In this document: positions 1 through 7,936 of the stretch, piece after piece | Numbering within the stretch: the stretch's first letter is position 1 | Layout: the number at the start of each line of letters is the position of its first letter | Source of the DNA: Bacteroidales bacterium | GTDB lineage: Bacteria > Bacteroidota > Bacteroidia > Bacteroidales > UBA7960 | Length of the DNA stretch: 8,161 nt | NCBI GenBank assembly: GCA_007132865.1 | Contig: SLNU01000369.1 | Coordinates: forward strand, 1 to 8,161 | Direction: 5' to 3' | Notes under the pieces: model-generated | Seen by the model: the letters and a program-made list of their open reading frames with translations, nothing else | What the model was told of the DNA's origin: nothing | Databases searched by the model: none | Program-made: the position numbers and the translations under genes

Positions 1-36
1 CAAGGACTTTCGCCGGACTGTCAAAATTCTTTTTAT

Positions 37-44
37 TATCTTTA
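37..44 (+). promoter_or_regulatory. Weak candidate -7 box upstream of the ATPase
   Basis: TATCTTTA matches TAnnTTTG at five of six defined bases, in an AT-rich stretch 26 bases before the ATPase start. No -33 element is visible at the right distance. The gene may instead be transcribed from further upstream, outside the window. Confidence 0.2.
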
Positions 45-70
45 AAAAGGGATATACTCCCCATTAAAAA

Positions 71-2776
71 ATGACCGAAATGATGAACCAACAAGGATCA
101 CGGCAGGAAGAGAAATGGCATACGATGGAGGCCGAAGATGCCGCCGAAAAGCTTGGCACAGATGTGGACGAGGGACTAAATGCAGGAGAAGTAAAAAAAA
201 GGCTTGAAGAATATGGCCCCAATGAGATCCCGAAGGGAAAGAAGCAGAGCGCCTGGATACGGCTGTTGCTGCAGTTCCATAACACCCTGATTTATGTTCT
301 GCTGGCGGCAGCGGTAATCACCGCCCTGATGAACCACTGGATAGACACCTGGGTGATCCTTGCAGTGGTAATCATCAACGCGCTGATTGGGTTCATACAG
401 GAAGGCAAGGCTGAAAGGGCATTGGAAAGCATACGGGAAATGCTATCCCTGGAAGCAGTGGTTGTCAGGGACGGGGAGAAAAAAACGATCGAAGCCGATG
501 AGCTGGTGCCCGGTGACGTGGTATTTCTGAAATCGGGCGACAAGGTTCCGGCAGACGTCCGACTCGCAAAAGCCAAGGATTTTCGCGTGGAGGAGTCCCC
601 GCTTACCGGGGAGTCCAGCGCCGTGGAGAAGGTAATCAAACCAGCAGCCGAAGATGCCGTAATCGGCGACCGCACTTCCATGGCCTTTTCCGGAACAGTG
701 GTGGTTTACGGAAAGGCAACGGGTATCGTTGTAGAGACTGGCAGCCAGACCCAGCTCGGAAAGATCAACCAGATGATGTCGGAAGTGGAAAAGATCACCA
801 CCCCCCTTTTGCAGCAGATTGAACGGTTTGGCAAATGGCTTTCGCTGATCATCCTTGGCGTCACGGGCTTGTTCTTTGCCTATGGCTACTTCATCCAGGA
901 TTACGAGCTGGATGAGTTGTTTTTGGCGGTAATCGGACTGGTGGTCGCTTCCATTCCGGAGGGCTTGCCGGCAATCATGACCATCACGCTGGCCACCGGG
1001 GTGCAGCGAATGGCTGCCCGCAACGCCATCATCAGGCGGCTCCCATCTGTGGAAACCCTCGGGGCGGTGGATGTGATCTGTTCGGACAAAACCGGCACGC
1101 TGACCCGCAACGAGATGACCGCCAGGACAATCACCACGGCAGAAAAGGAATACAGTGCGGAGGGGACGGGCTACCAGCCCGAAGGCAACATCCTGCTGGA
1201 TGACAAAAAAATTGATCCGGAAAAGGAAACGGTGCTTTGGCAATTGCTCAGGACGGTGCGGGCCTGCAACAATGCGGAGGTTTCTGAGAAGGATGGACAA
1301 TGGCAGCTTACGGGCACCCCTACCGAGGGTGCGTTGCTGACATTAAGTTATAAAGCCGGACTCAGGGATTTTAAGCCGGAGCGGATCGATTCCATCCCTT
1401 TCGAGTCGGACCACAAATACATGGCCACGCTCAATAAGGTGGATGAAGACCTGTACATTTTCATGACCGGCGCCCCGGAGAGGGTGCTTGACATGTGTCA
1501 TAAGCAACTGACACCAGATGGGGAAAAAGACCTGGACAGGGATTACTGGGAGGAGAAAATGGAAGCCGTGGCCGCCAAGGGGCAGCGGCTGCTGGGAGCA
1601 GCGTTCAACAAAACCGACAGTGGCCGCAAGGAATTGGAGAAGGACGATCTGGAGAAAAGAAAGGTCTTTTTAGGCATCATCGGGATCATCGACCCGCCCA
1701 GGGATGAGGCCATTGAGGCCATCAAAGAATGCAAGGAAGCCGGTGTGGAGGTCAAGATGATTACGGGGGACCACCTGATCACGGCCAGGGCCATTGGAAA
1801 GGAGATCGGGATCGGTGACGGGGAAAAGGCCATCTCCGGAAAGGAACTGGAGGAAATGAGCGATGAGAAGCTCAGGGAGGTCGTGAAGGAGTACGACGTG
1901 TATGCCCGCACCAGCCCCGAACACAAGCTGCGGCTGGTTACCGCACTGCAGGAAAACGGAAGGCTGTGCGCAATGACGGGAGATGGGGTCAACGATGCCC
2001 CGGCATTGAAGAAGGCCAATATTGGCATTGCGATGGGGATCAAGGGAACAGAGGTTTCAAAGGATGCCTCAGAGATGGTGCTGGCAGACGACAATTTTGC
2101 CACCATCGTCCACGCGATAGAGGAAGGGCGTACCGTATACGACAATATCCGCAAAGCCCTTCTATTCATCCTGCCGACCAATGGCGCCGAGGCGCTGGTG
2201 CTGATGGCGGCCATACTCCTTGGCATACTGATGCCCATTACCCCGGTCCAGATACTCTGGGTCAATATGGTTACTGCCGTAACGCTGGCACTGGCCTTGT
2301 CGTTCGAACCCATGGAGGAAAATGTCATGGAGCGGCCGCCCAGGAAACCAGGAGAGCCCATACTGGGGAAATTGTTCCTTTGGCGGATTCTTTTTGTTTC
2401 CTTTTTGATCGGAGGCATCACCCTGGCCGTTTTCAAATACATGCAGTCTGTCGGACTGGATGATGCGGGATCCAGGACGGTTGCCGTAAACACACTGGTG
2501 GCCGGACAATTGTTCTACCTGTTTAACTGCCGCAAGATCAAAACGCCAAGCCTGGGAAAAGGCTTTTTCAACAATAAATATGCCTTTATTGCGGCCGGGG
2601 CATTGGTCCTCTTACAGCTTTTCTTTGCCTATACCCCGTTCATGAACACCTTTTTCGGCACCGCCCCGGTGGAAGCCAGCTTCTGGCTTTACCCACTGGG
2701 CGCGGGAATCGCTGTGTTCATGCTGGTTGAACTGGAAAAATTCATCATCGGGAAGTTAACCAGGCAGAAGGGCTGA
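71..2776 (+). CDS. P2-type cation-transporting ATPase (PacL/SERCA-like)
   Basis: This 901-residue inner-membrane pump should couple ATP hydrolysis to cation export; the ion is not certain. The length is normal for P2 ATPases. Visible in order: a cation-ATPase N-terminal region (about 15-70), M1-M2 (about 72-110), an actuator domain with TGES at 179-182, M3-M4 (about 256-305) with PEGLP at 296-300, the phosphorylation motif DKTGT with D339, an N domain with F444, K449 and GAPE at 467-470, the hinge motif TGDGVND at 636-642, and M5-M10 to the C terminus. PEGLP plus N704, E707, N732 and T735 match the P2A (Ca2+) ion-site pattern. However, the residue after T735 is A736, where SERCA has the key Asp800. 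T466 and N513 stand where SERCA has Lys515 and Arg560. The ATG at 71 leaves a normal N terminus; ATGs at 80 and 83 are alternatives. No Shine-Dalgarno sequence is seen. It is probably the first gene of a run with the kinase and M64 genes. Family assignment is firm; Ca2+ as substrate is only a guess, and Na+ or another cation is possible. Confidence 0.95.
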   Translation: MTEMMNQQGSRQEEKWHTMEAEDAAEKLGTDVDEGLNAGEVKKRLEEYGPNEIPKGKKQSAWIRLLLQFHNTLIYVLLAAAVITALMNHWIDTWVILAVVIINALIGFIQEGKAERALESIREMLSLEAVVVRDGEKKTIEADELVPGDVVFLKSGDKVPADVRLAKAKDFRVEESPLTGESSAVEKVIKPAAEDAVIGDRTSMAFSGTVVVYGKATGIVVETGSQTQLGKINQMMSEVEKITTPLLQQIERFGKWLSLIILGVTGLFFAYGYFIQDYELDELFLAVIGLVVASIPEGLPAIMTITLATGVQRMAARNAIIRRLPSVETLGAVDVICSDKTGTLTRNEMTARTITTAEKEYSAEGTGYQPEGNILLDDKKIDPEKETVLWQLLRTVRACNNAEVSEKDGQWQLTGTPTEGALLTLSYKAGLRDFKPERIDSIPFESDHKYMATLNKVDEDLYIFMTGAPERVLDMCHKQLTPDGEKDLDRDYWEEKMEAVAAKGQRLLGAAFNKTDSGRKELEKDDLEKRKVFLGIIGIIDPPRDEAIEAIKECKEAGVEVKMITGDHLITARAIGKEIGIGDGEKAISGKELEEMSDEKLREVVKEYDVYARTSPEHKLRLVTALQENGRLCAMTGDGVNDAPALKKANIGIAMGIKGTEVSKDASEMVLADDNFATIVHAIEEGRTVYDNIRKALLFILPTNGAEALVLMAAILLGILMPITPVQILWVNMVTAVTLALALSFEPMEENVMERPPRKPGEPILGKLFLWRILFVSFLIGGITLAVFKYMQSVGLDDAGSRTVAVNTLVAGQLFYLFNCRKIKTPSLGKGFFNNKYAFIAAGALVLLQLFFAYTPFMNTFFGTAPVEASFWLYPLGAGIAVFMLVELEKFIIGKLTRQKG

Positions 2777-2799
2777 GCCCGTATCCGAAAAAAACACTA

Positions 2800-2821
2800 A
2801 ATTGCCTGCCGAATGGCAATT
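2800..2821 (+). promoter_or_regulatory. Possible hairpin over the histidine kinase start codon
   Basis: AATTGCC at 2800-2806 is the exact reverse complement of GGCAATT at 2815-2821, with an 8-base loop. The ATG at 2813-2815 straddles the loop and the right arm. A second GGCAAT at 2825-2830 could pair with the same left arm as an alternative. The hairpin could modulate translation of the kinase, but its short stem and the chance of coincidence keep this tentative. Confidence 0.3.
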
Positions 2822-5233
2822 AAAGGCAATAAATCCAGCACCCGGTTCAAACTGTTCTATTCCAGGGCAGCGGGATGGGTGGTGTTGGTAGTCGGACTTC
2901 TCGTGATGGCGGGCTGGATATTGGACATTCCCGTACTGAGAAGCCTCCACCCGGACTTTGTTTCGATGAAGGCCAATACGGCCCTTTCGTTTATGCTGCT
3001 GGGCCTTTCCCTGTTGCTGCTGGAGCCGCCTCCGTCAATTTCCGCGGAAACAGAGAAGCCTTTCTTAAACCGGATCTCTCTCGCCGCCGCCTTGCCGGTG
3101 CTGTTGATCGCCTCGCTCAGCCTGCTTCAATACCTGCTCAAGACCAACCTGGGCATCGACGAACTGCTCTTCAGGGATGAGCCAGATGCCGTACATACGT
3201 TTGCTCCCGGACGCATGGCCCTGCATACGGCAATCGGGTTTTTCACGGTCTCTGCCTCCCTGATCCTGTTGCATACAAATTGGGGAAAAGCCGTGGTCCT
3301 TTCCCAGTTGCTGGCCCTGTTCATAGTCTTGTCCAGCGTGATGCCCATACTGGGCTACAAATACGACGTAGCCGCATTTTACGGTTACGGGGAGTTTACA
3401 CAAATGGCCCTGCATACTGCGGTGGCATTTCTTGTTGTCGGACTGGGCGTGCTGGCAAGCCGGCCACAGCAGGGAATTGTTTCGGTAATTTTCTCCGGCG
3501 GAAAGGCAGGCTTTCTGGCCAGGAGGCTGATCCCTGCTTCAATACTGCTCCCCATCTTGTTGTGGGCCTGGCTTTGGCTGTCCCCTGGCGGCTTTGAGCG
3601 CTTGGCAAATGACCCGTCCGTCTTCTTTACGGTACTGATCAGTTTGCTGGTGGGGGTATCATGGAAAATATCCGACTCTATCAACAAGTTGGAGAAGAAA
3701 AAGAGCCATGCAGAGAAGGAGCTGGAGGACTGGCACCAGCTGATGCAATACATCATCCGGCACGATCCCAATGCCATTGCCGTGCATGATACGGAACTCC
3801 GCTATGTCTTCGTCAGCGAAAGGTATTTATCCGATTACAGCCTGAAGCGAAAAGACATCATCGGGAAACACCACTACGAGGTATTTCCTGACATTCCGGA
3901 CAGGTGGAAGGAGGTGCACCGCCGCGCACTGGCCGGGGAGGTGATCAGTGCGGAAGAGGACGTATTCATAAGGAAGGACGGGTCGACCGATTATACGCGC
4001 TGGGAATGCCGGCCCTGGTACAGGCAGAAAGAGGAGGTCGGAGGCATCATCCTGTACACCGAGGTGATTACCAAGCGGAAAAAGGCAGAAAAGGCGCTGC
4101 AGGAGAAAAATGAGTTCATATATACAGTGCTGAACAACCTTCCGATCGGGGTGGCGCTGAACACGATAAACGAAGGCAGCGCCATGTACATGAACAAAAA
4201 ATTCGAGGAGATTTATGGCTGGCCCAGGGAAGAACTGACAGACACGGAGAACTTTTTCAGGCGGGTTTACCCGGACCCTTCCTACCGGGAAGTCCTGAAA
4301 AAAAAGATCATGGAAGACATGCAGTCGGGCGACCCGGAAAGGATGCACTGGGAGAATATCCTCACCACCCGTCAGGATGGACAGCAACGCATCGTCAATG
4401 CCTTGAATATCCCTCTGATGGACCAGAACACAATGGTCTCGACCGTGCTGGATGTCACCAAACAAAAACGGGCGGAGTCGGACCTTAGGGAGCTTAATCA
4501 GGAGCTGGAGCAGCGGGTGCGGAGTCGGACCCTCGAGCTGGAGGCAGCCAACAAGGAACTGGAGGCCTTTTCCTATTCTGTATCCCATGACCTGCGGGCG
4601 CCCCTAAGAGCAGTAGACGGATTCAGCAGGATGCTGGAGGAGGATTACGAAGGGGTGTTGGATGCCAACGGCCACAGGATCTGTGGGATCATCCGCAGCA
4701 ACAGCCGGAAAATGGGAGAACTAATCGATGACCTGCTGGCCTTTTCCAGGTTAAGCCGCACTGAGATTCAACGGTCAAAGATCGAGATGAAGACCCTCGC
4801 AGAAGCAGTGTTCCATGAGCTTGCCAAGGACGCGCCTCAGGAGGGACTCACGTTTGAAATTTCCGACCTGCCCCCGGCCTGGGGCGATGCCGCGATGATC
4901 AAACAGGTGTGGGTCAATCTGGTTTCCAATGCACTGAAGTTCTCCTCCAAGGTGGATAAACCTGTGGTTCGCACCAGTGGCGAGGTTAAAGACGGCATTT
5001 GCCATTATCGCATCGTGGATAACGGGGTGGGCTTTGACATGCAATATGCCGGCAGCATCTTCGAGGTATTTCAGCGGCTTCACCCTGCAAGCGAGTTTGA
5101 GGGGACTGGAGTCGGACTGGCCATCGTGGAGCGGATCGTACACCGGCATGGGGGTACGGTAAGTGCCTGGTCAGAAGAAGGGAAAGGTGCCCGGTTTGAA
5201 TTTACATTGCCAGTCAGAAAAGAAACAAATTGA
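2813..5233 (+). CDS. Membrane-bound sensor histidine kinase with two PAS domains
   Basis: This 806-residue sensor kinase should autophosphorylate on H592 and pass phosphate to a partner not encoded here. The N-terminal ~290 residues contain about eight membrane segments (near 19-37, 55-70, 88-109, 135-154, 162-182, 198-216, 238-257 and 269-288). Three of them carry a repeated M-x-x-(N/H)-T-A motif at 52, 135 and 198. Two PAS domains follow (about 305-425 and 433-558), each ending in a short basic or heptad linker, then a coiled coil (about 560-588). The HisKA H box (SHDLRAPLR) has H592. HATPase_c has an N box at N706, DNGVGF from D736, an FQRLH stretch typical of phytochrome-type kinases, and GTGVG at 764-768. 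All catalytic boxes look intact. There is no HAMP or receiver domain. The gene starts 36 bases after the ATPase and its stop is one base before the M64 start, so co-expression is likely. The start codon lies in a possible hairpin. Function as a histidine kinase is clear; the signal is unknown. Confidence 0.95.
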   Translation: MAIKGNKSSTRFKLFYSRAAGWVVLVVGLLVMAGWILDIPVLRSLHPDFVSMKANTALSFMLLGLSLLLLEPPPSISAETEKPFLNRISLAAALPVLLIASLSLLQYLLKTNLGIDELLFRDEPDAVHTFAPGRMALHTAIGFFTVSASLILLHTNWGKAVVLSQLLALFIVLSSVMPILGYKYDVAAFYGYGEFTQMALHTAVAFLVVGLGVLASRPQQGIVSVIFSGGKAGFLARRLIPASILLPILLWAWLWLSPGGFERLANDPSVFFTVLISLLVGVSWKISDSINKLEKKKSHAEKELEDWHQLMQYIIRHDPNAIAVHDTELRYVFVSERYLSDYSLKRKDIIGKHHYEVFPDIPDRWKEVHRRALAGEVISAEEDVFIRKDGSTDYTRWECRPWYRQKEEVGGIILYTEVITKRKKAEKALQEKNEFIYTVLNNLPIGVALNTINEGSAMYMNKKFEEIYGWPREELTDTENFFRRVYPDPSYREVLKKKIMEDMQSGDPERMHWENILTTRQDGQQRIVNALNIPLMDQNTMVSTVLDVTKQKRAESDLRELNQELEQRVRSRTLELEAANKELEAFSYSVSHDLRAPLRAVDGFSRMLEEDYEGVLDANGHRICGIIRSNSRKMGELIDDLLAFSRLSRTEIQRSKIEMKTLAEAVFHELAKDAPQEGLTFEISDLPPAWGDAAMIKQVWVNLVSNALKFSSKVDKPVVRTSGEVKDGICHYRIVDNGVGFDMQYAGSIFEVFQRLHPASEFEGTGVGLAIVERIVHRHGGTVSAWSEEGKGARFEFTLPVRKETN
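4472..4531 (+). repeat. 13-bp direct repeat within the kinase gene
   Basis: GCGGAGTCGGACC occurs exactly at 4472-4484 and again at 4519-4531. The two copies are read in different codon phases (A-E-S-D versus R-S-R-T), so protein similarity does not explain them. The inner GGAGTCGGAC recurs at 5108-5117 in the third phase. Confidence 0.6.
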
Positions 5234-5234
5234 G

Positions 5235-6560
5235 ATGAAAAAGACCCTGCTGATCTTTATCGTGCTTTTATTATGCGGACCCGGCAAAGCCGTTTTTCCT
5301 ATGTATGATGCGTCTGTGCAAGCAGACACAGTGGCCTTGCCGTCTGACAATCCTGCCTGGTTCGGACAGGGCGCCCTGCGCATGGACCTCATCCTGGCTG
5401 GGAATCAGCAACGAACCAGCGCCTACCTTGACGAGCTGTATCATGAACCCTACTGGAGTGGCTCCCCTTCCAGCATGATCGACAGCCTGGGCTTTGGCAG
5501 CTTCCGCGTAAAGGTCTTCAGGCAGGCAACAGGGGAGCTGGTGTATTCGAATGGTTTCGGCACCCTTTTCCAGGAGTGGCAGACCACCCCGGAAGCCAGG
5601 GCAATCGGCAGGGCATTCGACCAGGTGGTCAGGATGCCTTTCCCGGCAGAAAAGGTCCGGGTGGAAATCCTGGAAAGGATGAGGGACGGCAGCTTTTCCA
5701 GTGTGATGGACTTGGAGGTGGATCCCAACAGCATGTTCATCCGAAGGAACCATTTCACCCCTTACCCGGTCACGAGGGTCGCGGGCAACGGGGATCCCGC
5801 ACACAGCCTCGACCTGGTCTTTGTGGCGGAGGGCTACCTGGAAGGGCAGATGGAAAAATTCCGGTCTGACGTAAGGGACATTGCGGAGTATATATTGTCG
5901 CAGCAACCTTTTGACAGCTACCGCGACCACATCAACTTCTGGGCGGTGGAGTCCCCGTCCCCGGCAGAAGGCCCCAGCAATCCCGGTCAGGGCTTCTATA
6001 ACCGGACCCCGGCAGGGACCACGTATTATTCACTCGGACTGGACCGCTACCTTACCACGGCAAGGCACGGACAGCTGATGGACGCAGCGGCCAATGCACC
6101 GGGAGATGTGGTCTGCGTGCTGGTGAACACCACACAATACGGGGGCGGGGGCATTTACAACGCCCATATTGTCGGCACGGCAGACCATCCCTGGTCCAAA
6201 GTCGTGTTCATCCACGAGATCGGGCACGGACTGGCCGGTTTGGGGGATGAGTATTTTGGTTCGGAAGTGGCCTATGAGGATTTCTACCCGCTGGATGTGG
6301 AACCATGGGAGGCCAACCTGACCACCCTGGTCGACTTTGAATCCAAGTGGAAGGATCTGCTGGATGATGACATCCCTGTTCCCACGCCGGCAGAGGAATC
6401 TTACCTGGACAGGCTGGGGGTCTTTGAAGGCGGAGGTTATACATCAGAGGGGGTCTACAGGCCTTACATACACTGCAGGATGCGCAGCAACACCGCCCCG
6501 GGCTTTTGTCCCGTTTGCCAGAAGACCATATCCAGGGTGATTGAAACCTACATCAGGTAG
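5235..6560 (+). CDS. Exported M64 family (IgA-peptidase-like) metallopeptidase
   Basis: This 441-residue protein is a predicted secreted zinc peptidase of the M64 family, whose founder is a clostridial IgA protease; the substrate here cannot be inferred. It starts with a Sec-type signal peptide (MKKTLLIFIVLLLCGPGKA), with cleavage plausible after residue 19. The Cys at 14 follows Leu, so it is not a lipobox. An M64 N-terminal beta domain fills roughly 40-160. The catalytic part shows GLDRYLTT from 268, YGGGGIYN at 302-309 and the zinc motif HEIGH at 327-331 followed by DEY at 338-340. The C terminus has C414, C425 and C428 (FCPVC), a pattern I associate with this family. No T9SS sorting domain is seen at the end. 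A longer reading from the ATG at 5163 would add 24 residues inside the kinase gene and bury the signal peptide, so I chose 5235. The TGA-G-ATG junction suggests translational coupling to the kinase. Confidence 0.93.
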   Translation: MKKTLLIFIVLLLCGPGKAVFPMYDASVQADTVALPSDNPAWFGQGALRMDLILAGNQQRTSAYLDELYHEPYWSGSPSSMIDSLGFGSFRVKVFRQATGELVYSNGFGTLFQEWQTTPEARAIGRAFDQVVRMPFPAEKVRVEILERMRDGSFSSVMDLEVDPNSMFIRRNHFTPYPVTRVAGNGDPAHSLDLVFVAEGYLEGQMEKFRSDVRDIAEYILSQQPFDSYRDHINFWAVESPSPAEGPSNPGQGFYNRTPAGTTYYSLGLDRYLTTARHGQLMDAAANAPGDVVCVLVNTTQYGGGGIYNAHIVGTADHPWSKVVFIHEIGHGLAGLGDEYFGSEVAYEDFYPLDVEPWEANLTTLVDFESKWKDLLDDDIPVPTPAEESYLDRLGVFEGGGYTSEGVYRPYIHCRMRSNTAPGFCPVCQKTISRVIETYIR

Positions 6561-6614
6561 CAGTTTCGCGCACGCGCAACCCAAGCCCCTGAAAGAATCA
6601 CCGGGAACCTCCTT

Positions 6615-7919
6615 TTAGTGCGCCCCGATAATCCGCTGCAGCCCGGTCATCCGGTCACGGGGTTGTATGTGGAGCGATTTGACGACCGGCATATCCGGCA
6701 GGCTGCCCGTTTCAATAAAATGCAAGGCGGCCTTCAGGGAAGTTTCTTCAGGGTCGCCAAACATTCGGGTGAAATCATCAGGTACATTGGCATCCGCCGG
6801 AATCCCGTCGAAAAAGTCTCCTTCCCCATTGGCATTGGCGGTCTTGAAGGTTATCGGCACAAAGGCATACCGGTCTTCATCATCCTTGAAAACATTCGCC
6901 CCCATCGGCTTGCCATAAGTAGTATTCCCGAAAATATAAACCGGCATATAGGGCCGTAACCCGTTGATAACCATCTCACTGGCAGAAGCGGTGCTCCGGG
7001 TACCGATGGTCAGCAGCCGGTCGAGGTTGAGCTTGCGGCTGACCACCATGAACGTATCGATTCGGTTCGACTCCACCTGTTTGTCATTGTACATGTATTT
7101 GGTGAATACCTGTCCGCTGACCCGGTTGCCGCCGATCATGCTGGAAAGGACATTTGCCACATTGGTCTGTCCTCCCCCATTGTAGCGCATATCCAGGATC
7201 AGCTCATCGATGTTTTCGGCCACGAATGTATCAAAGGCCTTTTCCAGCTCACTGACTGTGGGACTAGTAAAGCCCTGCAGCACCAGATAGCCCACTTTGG
7301 CATCCCCGGCTTGTATCACCTCTGTATGCAGCACATTGTTCATCACCAGCTCCTCCTTGGCGAGCGTGTGTTCCACCACCGTCCCGTCCGGTTTCCGGAA
7401 GCGAAAGGTATTCGTTACGCCCACCTCATTGCTTCCCAGCATGGCATTGATGTTCATGCCCCCGGTGATCTGGTTGCCGTTTATTGATTCGATGATCCAG
7501 CTGCGCCTGACACCTGCCTCATACATTTTTGTGGTATTGTAATTGAAAATTATTCGCAGGTTCCCCGCAGCATCGTACCCGGAACCGAAACCATAGCCGA
7601 TCATCTTGGAATCCCGGAAATAGGCTTCAAACGCTTCCCAGCTGGTAATGTAACTCCACCGGTCCAACGGCCGGTAACGAATGGCCTCCAGCACCTCTAA
7701 GGGAGATGGGTAGCCCAGGGGGTCTATCACCGGTATGTGCTCATACCAGAAATACCACTCTTTCATGAACTCGTAAAAGTCCCTGTTGATTTGCTTTTCC
7801 TCGTCAATGGGTTCGGGATCGTCCTGTTTGTCACATGCTGTGAAGGTGATACTGCCAAACAGGATCAACAGCAGGGGAACCAACAGACGTATATAATGAA
7901 GTTTTTTAAATATATTCAT
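6615..7919 (-). CDS. S41 family peptidase lipoprotein (CtpA/tail-specific protease-like)
   Basis: This 434-residue protein is a predicted lipid-anchored serine peptidase of the S41 (C-terminal processing) family. The signal peptide ends in a lipobox (FTAC) with C29 as the acylated residue. The following D-K-Q-D-D-P-E is acidic like the lipoprotein export signals described in Bacteroidota, so surface exposure is plausible. A helical region (about 42-100) precedes a PDZ-like domain (about 105-190), then the S41 core with RYNGGG at 245-250. The catalytic dyad appears intact: S312 in TASASE and K337 in TTYGK, 25 residues apart as in characterised CtpA/CtpB/Prc enzymes. The domain order is usual for Bacteroidota S41 lipoproteins and the length is close to typical. 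It faces the M64 gene convergently with a 54-base gap and is transcribed away from the right-hand gene. No Shine-Dalgarno sequence precedes the ATG at 7919. The leader carries a -7 box and two inverted repeats. Family is firm; the physiological substrate is unknown. Confidence 0.93.
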   Translation of the reverse strand: MNIFKKLHYIRLLVPLLLILFGSITFTACDKQDDPEPIDEEKQINRDFYEFMKEWYFWYEHIPVIDPLGYPSPLEVLEAIRYRPLDRWSYITSWEAFEAYFRDSKMIGYGFGSGYDAAGNLRIIFNYNTTKMYEAGVRRSWIIESINGNQITGGMNINAMLGSNEVGVTNTFRFRKPDGTVVEHTLAKEELVMNNVLHTEVIQAGDAKVGYLVLQGFTSPTVSELEKAFDTFVAENIDELILDMRYNGGGQTNVANVLSSMIGGNRVSGQVFTKYMYNDKQVESNRIDTFMVVSRKLNLDRLLTIGTRSTASASEMVINGLRPYMPVYIFGNTTYGKPMGANVFKDDEDRYAFVPITFKTANANGEGDFFDGIPADANVPDDFTRMFGDPEETSLKAALHFIETGSLPDMPVVKSLHIQPRDRMTGLQRIIGAH

Positions 7920-7936
7920 CGTCGGATAATTTTATA

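Noticed and set aside
1..74. End of an upstream gene
   Set aside because: One frame is open from base 3 to a TGA at 72-74 that overlaps the ATPase ATG as ATGA, and another runs to TAA at 65-67. About 23 codons of AT-rich sequence cannot tell a real C terminus from intergenic DNA.
1543..2493. Long antisense open frame (316 codons) opposite the ATPase gene
   Set aside because: It is a Ser-rich shadow frame opposite conserved P-type ATPase motifs, with no recognisable domain or start context. The same holds for antisense frames at 443-1300, 3827-4588 and 5271-5930, which arise from GC-rich codon use.
5163..5234. Upstream start (ATG 5163) for the M64 gene
   Set aside because: It would overlap the kinase by 71 bases and put 24 polar residues before a clear signal peptide. 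The ATG at 5235 begins exactly at the signal peptide, one base after the kinase stop.
6561..6614. Possible terminator between the convergent M64 and S41 genes
   Set aside because: The only dyad is GCGC-AC-GCGC near 6568, with a two-base loop too tight to fold and no T-run on either strand. I see no intrinsic terminator here.
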